Positions 18,791-27,224 of a stretch of DNA of 64,000 bases are shown here, piece by piece. Source of the stretch: Gammaproteobacteria bacterium (GTDB taxonomy: Bacteria > Pseudomonadota > Gammaproteobacteria > Steroidobacterales > GCA-2729495). Under the pieces are notes generated by a model that had not been told where the DNA came from, did no database searches, and saw only the letters and a program-made list of their open reading frames with translations. A program made the position numbers and the translations under genes. The stretch lies in NCBI GenBank assembly GCA_030426355.1, contig JAUHYQ010000001.1, positions 124,001 to 188,000 on the forward strand, given 5' to 3'. Every line of letters begins with the position of its first letter. Positions within the stretch are counted from its first letter, which is position 1.

Positions 18791-19513
18791 TTACGGTCGC
18801 TTGGCCTCCACACGCTCGCGCAACTCCTCTATCTCTATATGCCTTACATCTTTGCCCTTGACCAGATAAATCACATACTCCGAGATATTCTTGGCATGGT
18901 CGCCGATGCGCTCCAACGCACGCGCAACCCAGCTGATGTCCATAAAGCGGCGGATGGTATGTGGGTCTTCCATCATCATTGAAATGCATTGACGGGAAAT
19001 CATGTCGTACTCTTCGTCGACGAGTTTGTCCTCCTCGACCACCCTGAGTGCATCCTCTGCATCCAGACGGCTAAATGCATCCAGTGCGTCATGAACCATC
19101 TCCAGAACATGCTCTGCGAGCGTCTTCAGCTCGTCGTGACGTTGTGTTTGCTGCGCCTCACCGGCCAGACGCGCTGCCAGAATCCCGATCCGCTGCGCCT
19201 CGTCTCCAATCCTCTCCAAATCCGTGATCGCCTTGATAACCGCAACAACAAGGCGCAGATCTGCTGCTGCCGGCGCGCGAGTCGCCAGAATGCGCCCGCA
19301 TTCCTCATCGATTTTGACTTCGAACCGGTTAACCTCAACGTCGCGCTTGGCCACTTCCAGACCAAGGTTGCTATCGGCCGAAACGATGGCCTCGATGGCC
19401 TGAGTCAACTGCATCTCAACCAGCCCGCCCATATTACTGACCTGACTGCGAAGCCGCTCAAGTTCTTCGTTAAACTTGCGCGAGATATGTTGACCAAAGA
19501 TTTCGCTTTCCAT
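18791..19513 (-). CDS. phoU: Phosphate signalling protein PhoU
   Basis: Cytoplasmic regulator linking PstSCAB to the PhoR kinase and repressing the Pho regulon when phosphate is ample. The 240-residue, almost all-helical protein carries two PhoU repeats with VNRFEVKIDEECGRILATRAP, LRLVVAVIKAITDLERIGDEA and WVARALERIGDHAKNISEYV, containing the paired E/DxxxD metal motifs. It lies between phoR and pstS, whereas in E. coli phoU is last in the pst operon, after pstB. Confidence 0.96.
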   Translation of the reverse strand: MESEIFGQHISRKFNEELERLRSQVSNMGGLVEMQLTQAIEAIVSADSNLGLEVAKRDVEVNRFEVKIDEECGRILATRAPAAADLRLVVAVIKAITDLERIGDEAQRIGILAARLAGEAQQTQRHDELKTLAEHVLEMVHDALDAFSRLDAEDALRVVEEDKLVDEEYDMISRQCISMMMEDPHTIRRFMDISWVARALERIGDHAKNISEYVIYLVKGKDVRHIEIEELRERVEAKRP

Positions 19514-19563
19514 GGCGCCGATCCTCTAAAAACAGTTGATGGTTAATATACAGGCCGGATGCA

Positions 19564-20853
19564 TCATGCGATAGCAACTATTGATGCAGCGGGAAATATG
19601 CAGGTGAACACACTGCCTTTGCCCAGCTCACTTTCAATTTTCAACCTGGCACCGTGACGGGTCAGAGCATGCTTGACGATAGCAAGCCCGAGGCCCGTTC
19701 CGCGTCCGCCGACGCGCTCCCGACCATCTTCCACGCGATAGAACCGTTCACATAAACGCGGCAGATGCTCTTTGGCAATGCCCTTGCCGGTATCGGCGAC
19801 CGACAGATAGGCCCCGTCAGCATCGGTCCACCAACGCATCGTAATGCGACCTTCCGCCGGAGTGTATCGTGCAGCATTCGACGCCAGATTGGACACCACC
19901 GATTGAATGTCCCGAACATTACCGATCAAATCAGAATCGCTATCCACAACGATGTCTACCTGCCGTGGCCCATCGGGCAATGCCAGCACTTCCTGGCGCG
20001 CCGTCTCTAATACAGCGCGTATATTGACCGCCGCCGGCTTGCTCACCGCACGCTCAGTCTCAAGTTCTGACAGCCGCAGCAGCTCATCGACCAATTGCCG
20101 CATGCGCGTCGTCTGAGTCTGCATCTCTGCAACCGGCTGCTTCAGCTCAGCATCCAGAGTCTTGTCGTCGGCCAGTGCGTCAAGGTAGCCTGCAATAACC
20201 GTGAGCGGCGTGCGCAGTTCATGTGACGCGTTTGCAACAAAGTCGCGCCGCATCTCCTCGAGTTTGCGGCGGTCGGTTACGTCTCTCACCAGCAGCATCT
20301 TTTGATCGAAGCCATACGGAACTGCATGGCATGAAAGCCATTGATCGCTGTTCATGGGAGAAGCTATTTCGACCGGTGCCGCAACATCGTCGCGGCGCAA
20401 ATAGGCAACAAAGGCCGGATCCCGCAAAAGGTTCTCGATACGCAAGCCGCGATCACGTTTTTTTAGTCCAAGCAATTCACGGGCGGCACGGTTAAACACG
20501 ACAATCTCATTGCGATCGTTGAGAATTACACCTGCGTCAGGGAATGTGCGCGTTGCCTGACGCAGTTGCTTGAGAAGCAACTTAAAACGCCGCCCCCTGC
20601 GGCGCCCGCGATTGCGCAGAAAATCAATGCGCGCGAATACCCGCGGCCATATGCCCGAGCCCTCGGGCAAGACTTCCATCTTCTTGCCATGCAGCCACTT
20701 GTCCAGGCGGTACAGCCAGGCAAGATGCCAAGCCAAAGCGGCTGTGGTTGCGATAAGCAGACCTGCCAACGGCCTGTCATAAAGCGCCCCGATGACTAGC
20801 CCGCCCATGCCCAGCAAGAACAGGCGCAGAAAAACTGAACCCCAGTTGGTCAT
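19564..20853 (-). CDS. phoR: Phosphate regulon sensor histidine kinase
   Basis: Membrane-bound histidine kinase, 429 residues. One hydrophobic stretch at residues 5-50 forms the membrane anchor, followed by a basic linker, a PAS domain (TFPDAGVILNDRNEIVVFNRAA, about 98-190), HisKA with FVANASHELRTPLTVIAGYLDA, and HATPase_c with NLASNAARYTP, VADTGKGI and GRGTGLGLAIVKHAL. This is the standard PhoR layout without a periplasmic sensor domain. The start shares one base with the phoB stop (TAATG), so translation is coupled. Confidence 0.95.
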   Translation of the reverse strand: MTNWGSVFLRLFLLGMGGLVIGALYDRPLAGLLIATTAALAWHLAWLYRLDKWLHGKKMEVLPEGSGIWPRVFARIDFLRNRGRRRGRRFKLLLKQLRQATRTFPDAGVILNDRNEIVVFNRAARELLGLKKRDRGLRIENLLRDPAFVAYLRRDDVAAPVEIASPMNSDQWLSCHAVPYGFDQKMLLVRDVTDRRKLEEMRRDFVANASHELRTPLTVIAGYLDALADDKTLDAELKQPVAEMQTQTTRMRQLVDELLRLSELETERAVSKPAAVNIRAVLETARQEVLALPDGPRQVDIVVDSDSDLIGNVRDIQSVVSNLASNAARYTPAEGRITMRWWTDADGAYLSVADTGKGIAKEHLPRLCERFYRVEDGRERVGGRGTGLGLAIVKHALTRHGARLKIESELGKGSVFTCIFPAASIVAIA

Positions 20854-21554
20854 TAGCCCGCCTGCTCCGGCTCGGCGGAAAAACGATAGCCCGCGCCCCG
20901 AACAGTCTGCACGTATCGTTCAGCACCGCTGTCGTGTAGCGCCTTTCGCAGACGCTGGATATGCACGTCGACGGTGCGCTCTTCGATATAGACGTTTCTA
21001 CCCCATACGTTGTCGAGAATTTGTTCACGACTGTAGACCCGCTCTGGATGCTGCATAAAAAAACTCAGCAATTTGTACTCCGTGGGCCCCAGCGGGAGCT
21101 CCTTCCCGCTAATGAGCAAACGATGCTCATCCGGCTTAAGCTCGAGTATTCCGGCCACGATGGGCTCACTGACACCCACACCGGAACGACGCAGCACTGC
21201 ATTGATGCGGGCCACCAGTTCACGCGCAGAGAACGGCTTGGTAACGTAATCGTCCGCTCCCCCATCCAGACCCAGTATTTTGCTCTGCTCTTCGGCACGC
21301 GCCGTCAACATGATGATTGGCAAATCTTTGTAACTATCATCTCGCTTGAGCGAGCGGGTGAGTTCCAGCCCGCTGGAATCAGGCAGCATCCAGTCAACCA
21401 GCAGCAGATCGGGACGATTATTGGCAACCAGCGTGCGCGCCGCCGCGCAACTATCTGCCTCGTCTATCGCAAAACCTGCCCGGTGCAGATTGAATGCAAT
21501 CATTTGCCGCACCGGCGCCTCGTCTTCGACGATCAGTATCCTTGGATGTTTCAT
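20853..21554 (-). CDS. phoB: Phosphate regulon response regulator
   Basis: OmpR/PhoB-family regulator, 233 residues. The receiver domain has the acidic pair VEDEAPV, the phospho-acceptor Asp in LLLVDWMLPDSSG and the Lys in DDYVTKPFSAREL. The C-terminal winged helix has GPTEYKLLSFFMQHPERVYSREQILDNVWG and VDVHIQRLRKAL, very close to E. coli PhoB. The strong match in the recognition region supports use of E. coli-like Pho boxes here. It leads the phoBR operon and has a Pho box in its own promoter. Confidence 0.97.
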   Translation of the reverse strand: MKHPRILIVEDEAPVRQMIAFNLHRAGFAIDEADSCAAARTLVANNRPDLLLVDWMLPDSSGLELTRSLKRDDSYKDLPIIMLTARAEEQSKILGLDGGADDYVTKPFSARELVARINAVLRRSGVGVSEPIVAGILELKPDEHRLLISGKELPLGPTEYKLLSFFMQHPERVYSREQILDNVWGRNVYIEERTVDVHIQRLRKALHDSGAERYVQTVRGAGYRFSAEPEQAG

Positions 21555-21600
21555 AAGCCGTTTACGCTTGTATTCCGGCTCCGTATTACATCAGGCATAT

Positions 21601-21618
21601 ATTACAGCCCGATTACAG
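21601..21618 (-). promoter_or_regulatory. Pho box upstream of phoB
   Basis: On the minus strand: CTGTAAT-n4-CTGTAAT, then ten bases and TGTAAT (21586-21591), which fits a -10 element five of six. This implies PhoB autoregulation of phoBR. The box ends 46 bases before the phoB ATG. Confidence 0.75.
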
Positions 21619-21638
21619 TCATGCGCTGACTCTTTAAC

Positions 21639-22097
21639 TTACTCGGCAGAAGCCTTCATCAGGTAGGCAATCAAATCGGCGCGCTGCTGAGGATCGGTAA
21701 CGCCGGCGAACACCATGGTGGTTCCCGGCACCAGTTCCGTCGGGCGCGTAATCCACTTATCAAGCGTGGCCTCGTCCCATGTAATGCCCGAATTGGCCAA
21801 TGCGTCGGAATAGATAAAGCCATCCGCCTGCGCAGCGTTGCGGCCCATCACGCCATACAAATTAGGGCCTACCTTGTGCATGCCGCCTTCATTGAGCGTG
21901 TGACAACTCTGACAGAAGATGTAAACCCGTTTGCCTTTCTGGATATCTCCTTCCGTCACGTCTGCCGCTGCGACAGCAGATACACCACCCTGCGCCGTCT
22001 CGCTTGCATCGTTTGCCCCCAATGGCGTCTCGCCCTCCTGAGCACAGGCGAACAATAAAACCGCAGAAAAAATGACTGTAATTAAACGAATCAACAT
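21639..22097 (-). CDS. Lipoprotein cytochrome c, class I
   Basis: From ATG 22097 the protein has 152 residues: a lipoprotein signal (lipobox LLFAC, Cys18), a linker, and one mono-heme domain with CQSCH and an axial Met probably in PGTTMVFAG, plus HKVGPNLYGVMGR, a signature of cytochrome c2/c550-type proteins. It is probably membrane-tethered and periplasmic. The longer open frame upstream runs into the 2Fe-2S gene and lacks a signal. It ends the redox gene set that starts at 25.7 kb and may accept electrons from it. Confidence 0.88.
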   Translation of the reverse strand: MLIRLITVIFSAVLLFACAQEGETPLGANDASETAQGGVSAVAAADVTEGDIQKGKRVYIFCQSCHTLNEGGMHKVGPNLYGVMGRNAAQADGFIYSDALANSGITWDEATLDKWITRPTELVPGTTMVFAGVTDPQQRADLIAYLMKASAE

Positions 22098-22123
22098 ATG
22101 CCTTCCCAAACCAAAGTAAAAAG

Positions 22124-22585
22124 TCAGCTCGCGCGACGCAGTTCGGCCGCCCGGTGTATTGCCTTGCGAATTCTGGGATAGGTTCCGCAACGGCAAATAT
22201 TTGTAATTTCCCGATCAATGTCTGCGTCGCTCGGATCCGGGTTATGCGCCAGCAGCGCTTCTACCGCCATGATCATGCCCGACTGGCAGTACCCGCATTG
22301 CGGCACCTGCTCATCAATCCATGCCTGCTGCACCGGACTGAATGCCCCGTCAGCAGCGAGGCTCTCTATGGTCGTGACCCGTCTGCCCTTCACGGCTGAA
22401 ACCGGCACCACGCATGAGCGCACCGCGGCGCCGTCCAGATGTACAGTGCAGGCACCGCACTGCGCTATTCCGCAACTGTACTTGGTACCGGTTAGCCTGA
22501 GCAGATCGCGCAGTGCCCACAGCAATGGCATGTCAGCAGGCGCACTGATACTGACCTGCGCGCCATTAAGCTCAAATTCAATCAT
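22124..22585 (-). CDS. Xanthine-dehydrogenase-family 2Fe-2S subunit (IorA-like)
   Basis: A 153-residue protein with two 2Fe-2S sites: the plant-type ferredoxin motif [17 protein letters not shown] (residues ~38-60) and the C-terminal motifs [12 protein letters not shown] and [11 protein letters not shown]. This is the small subunit of molybdenum hydroxylases such as isoquinoline 1-oxidoreductase or aldehyde dehydrogenase. Its usual large molybdopterin subunit is absent from the window. The ATG overlaps the DUF1838 stop (ATGA), and the cytochrome c start is 26 bases downstream, so the three genes form one unit. Confidence 0.9.
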   Translation of the reverse strand: MIEFELNGAQVSISAPADMPLLWALRDLLRLTGTKYSCGIAQCGACTVHLDGAAVRSCVVPVSAVKGRRVTTIESLAADGAFSPVQQAWIDEQVPQCGYCQSGMIMAVEALLAHNPDPSDADIDREITNICRCGTYPRIRKAIHRAAELRRAS

Positions 22586-23418
22586 TGTCGCGCGACGACC
22601 ATGCGATCAGGATACTCGGCCTCGGCACGCTTGCGATAGTCAGTGGGCAAGGCATCGATACCGGGCAGCTTTGCGCCCGCAGCGTGCCACAGCAAGTGAC
22701 CCTCATGCCCTTCCATGTCCATCCATTCAAGCCACGGCATGGTAACGGTAGAACTAAACACCGTCGATAAACGCTGCAACCCGGAATCCGTAAACTCGCT
22801 CAGCCCGACGAACATCGATTGCGCCTGACCGCGGGGCGCAGGCAAGCCTGGCGGATAGACCGTGTCGTTATTCATCCACACCTTGTCCGCTGCGACGTTC
22901 CACCACTTTTTAAGCGGAGCATCGGGGATCGTATCCTTTATCCGGCTGAAGCGGATACCCTGAGTGGAGAGATTAAAACCTCGCCCCGGACCGCCGCCCT
23001 GCACGGCAGCGCCGACTTTATTGATCTTGTCGGTGAACGGGTTTTTGTAATCCTTTAACCACTGCTGCCCATCGAGGGTGCGAAAAAACGTTACGGTGTT
23101 GCCGGTCAATTCGTAGCTACCGTCATCAAGATGTGTGACCAGGTACAGTTCCATGCCCGAAAAACGAAACAACGGTTTCGGGTTCATCGTCTCGCCAATC
23201 AGCGCGTAGACCGTACCGTTGTACCACCAAGGGCAATCCACCGCTTCGAGGCTCGCCATCATCCGAATAAAGTTGGCCAGATTAGCCTCCGGCGTGGCCA
23301 GATCCACGCTGCCCGGTGCCGTTCCAGGCGCAAACTCGGGCAAGGCTCCCTCCACCGATGCAACCAGTAAACCGCCTGTACCCATTATTATTGCCCTGCG
23401 CGAAAATTCACTGCTCAT
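22582..23418 (-). CDS. DUF1838 family protein with Tat-type signal
   Basis: A 278-residue protein matching DUF1838 as I recall it ([48 protein letters not shown]-like end). The N-terminus [16 protein letters not shown] looks like a twin-arginine signal, so the protein is probably exported folded. No enzyme activity is established for the family. It is coupled by a 4-base overlap to the 2Fe-2S gene and follows the flavoprotein gene by 35 bases, which suggests a joint oxidative role. Confidence 0.8.
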   Translation of the reverse strand: MSSEFSRRAIIMGTGGLLVASVEGALPEFAPGTAPGSVDLATPEANLANFIRMMASLEAVDCPWWYNGTVYALIGETMNPKPLFRFSGMELYLVTHLDDGSYELTGNTVTFFRTLDGQQWLKDYKNPFTDKINKVGAAVQGGGPGRGFNLSTQGIRFSRIKDTIPDAPLKKWWNVAADKVWMNNDTVYPPGLPAPRGQAQSMFVGLSEFTDSGLQRLSTVFSSTVTMPWLEWMDMEGHEGHLLWHAAGAKLPGIDALPTDYRKRAEAEYPDRMVVARQ

Positions 23419-23453
23419 AACCTGCTGACCCGCCGTCCGGCCTCCGGTAGTGA

Positions 23454-25046
23454 CTAAATACCCAACCCGCCCGGATTCATCAGACCTTTGGGGTCAACTT
23501 GCTTCTTGATCGCCCCAATGAGCGCTGCTGCGTGTTTTTCCCGGCCACGCATGTACGGATACGACTTGCCGATCTGCATATGGATCGCACCGCATTCGTG
23601 AAACAGATCGATAATGCGCCCCTTCATTTCCTTGACCAGCGCGCGCCCCTCCGGGTTCGCCTCGTATTCAGGCAGCATGTCCAGATATTCCTGCGGCAGA
23701 TAGCGCTTATGAAATGCCGTGCGGTCATCTTCCCAGTAGAAAACCGGTTCATACAAAAAACCGTTGGTACTGATGCTGGTGTACATGGCCGCGTACTCCA
23801 CTTTGTGCTGATGCATGCGCTCTTCATATTCCGCATACAGCTCATGAAGCCTTGCATGGAAAGTTGTGAGTCGGGAAAACGGCAAAATACCGTGCTGCGG
23901 CACCCAGCGCTGACCGCGTGGACCCAACACTGGATACAGCGGAATAAAAGGGTTCGCCATTAACACTGTCGGGATGGTGTTAGCAATTTCGTGACCGTGC
24001 GGGGCACAAGCGATACGCACCAATTCCAGCTTGCTGGCGGCCTCAGCCTTGCTATACCCCTCCACATTAAAATGCATTGCGTACGGAAAGGCTTTAAGAA
24101 AGCGCTCGCCGGCAACGGCCATTTTAATGAGCTTCCACAAACCGTCGATGGGGTTGCGTGATGCTGCGTAGACGGCTTTAGCCACTTCAATCTTGGCTGA
24201 CATGTCCTGACTGCCGAGTTGCCCCTGCTGAAGCTTGGGGTCCAGCCCGAAATTATCCGAACAAACCCCGGCGCGGGCGGCCTCTGCTGCGCCAGCAGCC
24301 ATCTGATCAAACGAATCGAAGCCGAACGAGCACGATACCTTGAAGGTCGGGTTCTTGATCAGGCGCAAGGTGATACGCGCTTTTAAACCGAGCACACCGG
24401 CATCACCGGTAAACAGGCCCGTAAGGTCAGGGCCGTAACCGCGGAAAAACGGCGTGCTGGTTTCGACCGCTGCGGAGCCGGTACGCAGTATCTTGCCTCC
24501 CGGTAACACAACTTCGAAGCACAAGACCGAATCCGCCGATATGCCATAAAGGCCAGACCCCAGGCTGACACTGTTCTGTGCCATCGACCCGCCTATGGTT
24601 GCCGCAATTCCGGAAAAGGGCCCCCAAAACGGCGTACGCAAGCCTTTTTCTTTGAGTGCGGCCGTCATCTCGGCCCAGGTGACGCCGGGCTCGACAGTAA
24701 CGTACATGTCTTCTTCGTTAATCTCGAGAATACGATTCATACGCGACGTATCGACCAGCAAAGAATTGGCTGTGTCCGGTAAATAGGCATCGGTATACGA
24801 AGCGCCGCCGCCCCGCGGCACCAGTGCTACACCCGCGGCGGCGGCAATGCGCGAAACCTCCACTGCGTCTGACAGCGAACCCGGCTGCACAACCGCGATT
24901 GGCAATTCGCGCTGGGAATAAACATCCATCGCGTAAAAATTGCGCTCTTCATCCGCGGTCAACACATAGTCGCGACCGATGGCATTAGCAAGCTTATTGA
25001 CCACATCGGCTTGCGAATCACTCGCCTGAGATTCATTGGCAACCAT
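23454..25046 (-). CDS. VAO/4-cresol-dehydrogenase-type FAD oxidoreductase
   Basis: A 530-residue PCMH-type flavoprotein. The FAD domain has VVQPGSLSDAVEVSRIAAAAG, LVPRGGGASYTDAYLP and SGIAATIGGSMAQNSVSLGSG. The C-terminus KKQVDPKGLMNPGGLG is typical of the vanillyl-alcohol oxidase/p-cresol methylhydroxylase family. Such enzymes oxidise phenolic or hydroxyacid substrates and often pass electrons to a cytochrome c, which fits the cytochrome gene at 21.6 kb. No signal peptide is visible, which is odd beside an exported cytochrome. The substrate is unknown. Confidence 0.83.
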   Translation of the reverse strand: MVANESQASDSQADVVNKLANAIGRDYVLTADEERNFYAMDVYSQRELPIAVVQPGSLSDAVEVSRIAAAAGVALVPRGGGASYTDAYLPDTANSLLVDTSRMNRILEINEEDMYVTVEPGVTWAEMTAALKEKGLRTPFWGPFSGIAATIGGSMAQNSVSLGSGLYGISADSVLCFEVVLPGGKILRTGSAAVETSTPFFRGYGPDLTGLFTGDAGVLGLKARITLRLIKNPTFKVSCSFGFDSFDQMAAGAAEAARAGVCSDNFGLDPKLQQGQLGSQDMSAKIEVAKAVYAASRNPIDGLWKLIKMAVAGERFLKAFPYAMHFNVEGYSKAEAASKLELVRIACAPHGHEIANTIPTVLMANPFIPLYPVLGPRGQRWVPQHGILPFSRLTTFHARLHELYAEYEERMHQHKVEYAAMYTSISTNGFLYEPVFYWEDDRTAFHKRYLPQEYLDMLPEYEANPEGRALVKEMKGRIIDLFHECGAIHMQIGKSYPYMRGREKHAAALIGAIKKQVDPKGLMNPGGLGI

Positions 25047-25139
25047 TCAGGTATTCCTTAATCATTCTTGTCATGGATCAGGGGCTTTGAGCGGCCCCTA
25101 AAATCAGTGCTAGTAGTTCGTGCGGCACAATTTTAGCGC

Positions 25140-25655
25140 CTAGCGGCCAAAAGCGCCGCCCACCTGCGAAATACCGCCTGGCAGGGAGTAATCGCGCCAT
25201 ATCCGTATCTTGCCGTCACGCACGACAAACCAGCCCGCGATGGCGAAATGCATGCTCTTGGATTCGTCCTCGCCGATAAAGTGGTCAATGCGATCGTTAA
25301 TGACCATTTCGCCGATTGAGTATGTGCGGAGGATTTCCCACTCGACCTCTTTCAGATTCTTCAGAAATCTGTCTAAAGTCTTGATAAATTTATCTTTACC
25401 AATAATATCCGGGTTGCCTTCGAACATCTGGTAGACGATATCGTCGGCCAGGTATTCGGCCAGCAAGTGCACGTCGCGCTTCGACCAGTCCAGGCAAAAT
25501 TGCGTGACGATGCGTTCGTTTTCGATTTCCAGTTGCGACTTTGCGGGTTTATTCCCATCCATTGCGGCACCTCCCATTCCTGACGAGGCGCAGCCGGCCA
25601 CGCCGATGGTTGCGGCTAACAAGCTGCGCCGAGTGAGTCGTGCTGTATTATCCAT
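25140..25655 (-). CDS. NTF2-fold lipoprotein resembling limonene-1,2-epoxide hydrolase
   Basis: A 171-residue protein with RRSLLAATIGVAGC at the N-terminus: twin-arginine-like residues and a lipobox with Cys22. The rest is a SnoaL/NTF2-like cone fold. Arg122 and Asp124 (NDRIDHF) and Asp155 (IWRDY) match the Arg-Asp-Asp catalytic triad of limonene-1,2-epoxide hydrolase in order and in spacing (2 and 31 residues). Epoxide hydrolysis is an inference from this. It lies upstream of the flavoprotein on the same strand after a 93-base gap. Confidence 0.78.
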   Translation of the reverse strand: MDNTARLTRRSLLAATIGVAGCASSGMGGAAMDGNKPAKSQLEIENERIVTQFCLDWSKRDVHLLAEYLADDIVYQMFEGNPDIIGKDKFIKTLDRFLKNLKEVEWEILRTYSIGEMVINDRIDHFIGEDESKSMHFAIAGWFVVRDGKIRIWRDYSLPGGISQVGGAFGR

Positions 25656-25739
25656 TGCTTTATCCTGCTTGGGTAATAATTAGGGGCTGTGTAACCAACC
25701 GGTTCCCAAAAATTCTGCGCGCCGGACCGCCTGACAACC

Positions 25740-26384
25740 ATGAATATAGTCCATGAAAGCTTTCCCGTTGGGCCGCTGCAATGCAATTGCACCGTAATTG
25801 GCGATTCAGTCAGCGGACGTGGCTACGTTTTTGATCCGGGCGGAAACCCCGAGCGCATCATGGCTGCGGCAACCCGCATGGGCCTGCACATCGAGGCGCT
25901 GATTCACACCCATGCCCATCTGGACCATATCCTGGCTGCCGGTGAGATCAGCAAGCAAACCGGCGCGAAAGTTTGCCTGCATCGGGACGATCTGTTTCTC
26001 TGGAACGCACTTGAGCAGCAATGCGCGCTCTTCGGCGTTCCCTATACGCCCGTCCCGGCCCCGAACCACTGGCTAGAGCACAACGAAGAGCTTGATCTGC
26101 TGCATGGCTGTCATGGCTGCTGTATTCACACTCCCGGCCACACCCCGGGCTCGATGAGCTTCCATTTTGCCGCCGCTGGCTTGTTAATTGCCGGCGATAC
26201 GCTGTTTCTGGGGTCGGTGGGGCGAACTGACCTGCCGGGCGGCAACACGCAACAACTGGTGCATTCCATACAAAAGCGCCTGTATACCCTTGATGAGGGT
26301 ACAGTTGTGATCACCGGACACGGCGCTAACACAACCCTCGGTCATGAAATGCGCAATAACGCGTACGTGAACATCCGCAGCTGA
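25740..26384 (+). CDS. MBL-fold metallo-hydrolase (glyoxalase II-like)
   Basis: A 214-residue metallo-beta-lactamase-fold protein. The metal motif is IHTHAHLDHILAAGE (HxHxDH), with further ligands in HTPGHTPGSMSFHF, IAGDTLFLGSVGRTDLPGG and VITGHGANTTLGHE. This is the compact YcbL-like type II glyoxalase group; thiolester hydrolysis is likely but not proven. It is a single gene converging on fdhD with only 3 bases between stops. A second, classical GloB is at 34.1 kb. Confidence 0.9.
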   Translation: MNIVHESFPVGPLQCNCTVIGDSVSGRGYVFDPGGNPERIMAAATRMGLHIEALIHTHAHLDHILAAGEISKQTGAKVCLHRDDLFLWNALEQQCALFGVPYTPVPAPNHWLEHNEELDLLHGCHGCCIHTPGHTPGSMSFHFAAAGLLIAGDTLFLGSVGRTDLPGGNTQQLVHSIQKRLYTLDEGTVVITGHGANTTLGHEMRNNAYVNIRS

Positions 26385-26387
26385 CGA

Positions 26388-27224
26388 TTACGCAAGCCCG
26401 ACCACCCGGGCGGGCACCGAATAAACATTAAACCGGTCCGCTTTAACAAAGCCCACCAGCGTCATACCGGCTTCCCAGGCAAGTTCCACTGCCAGACTGG
26501 ACGGTGCGCCAACTGCGGCCAGCATGGGGCTGCCCGCCATGCAGGCTTTCTGCACCAGCTCGAAGCTTGCACGCCCACTCACCACGATGCCCCGATCAGC
26601 CAGTGGCAACTTGCCGCCATAAAACGCGTTACCAACGAGTTTATCCAGCGCGTTGTGGCGGCCAACGTCTTCAAATACAGTCCCGCGCAATCCGGCCGCA
26701 CTGAACAACCCGGCCGCATGAATACTGCCGGTGCCGGCAAATAACGCCTGCCGGGCCATAAGCTGCGCCGGCAATTCCTGCAGGACCGTCGCTGATACCG
26801 AAAAAGCACTTTCGTTCAGGTCGAATTCGGCGCGCGTGCGCACCGCGTCCAGCGATGCCTTGCCGCAAACACCGCAAGAAGACGTCATGTAGAAGTTCCG
26901 CTCGGCGGTGGACAAATCCTGCACGGGCGCAGCCGCGAGTTCCACGGTAACGCGGCTACCTGCTGTGCCCTCCAGTTCCACGCGCACATCGCGTATCGCG
27001 GTTTGCGCCGGAAGCAGGCCTTCGCTAAACAAAAAACCCACCGCAAGTTCGGCATCCTTACCCGGAGTGCGCATGGTGACGGAAATCGCGCGCGAACCAC
27101 CAGGCCATGCAAGCCGAATCAGTAACGGCTCTTCCACCACCACCTGATCGTGCTCCAGCGGCTCAGCGTTGCCGACGCGACGCACCGCGACCTGCGCGCT
27201 ACCCGCGCCCGGCTGCCGGTTCAT
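26388..27224 (-). CDS. fdhD: Formate dehydrogenase accessory sulfurtransferase
   Basis: Carries sulfur from a cysteine desulfurase to the molybdenum cofactor of formate dehydrogenase. Key motif: TSSCGVCGKAS with the CxxC sulfur carrier; also GTGSIHAAGLF, EDVGRHNALDKLVG and VSGRASFELVQK. From ATG 27224 it has 278 residues, matching the family; ATGA overlaps the upstream oxidase stop. No formate dehydrogenase gene is in the window, so the client enzyme must be elsewhere. Confidence 0.94.
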   Translation of the reverse strand: MNRQPGAGSAQVAVRRVGNAEPLEHDQVVVEEPLLIRLAWPGGSRAISVTMRTPGKDAELAVGFLFSEGLLPAQTAIRDVRVELEGTAGSRVTVELAAAPVQDLSTAERNFYMTSSCGVCGKASLDAVRTRAEFDLNESAFSVSATVLQELPAQLMARQALFAGTGSIHAAGLFSAAGLRGTVFEDVGRHNALDKLVGNAFYGGKLPLADRGIVVSGRASFELVQKACMAGSPMLAAVGAPSSLAVELAWEAGMTLVGFVKADRFNVYSVPARVVGLA

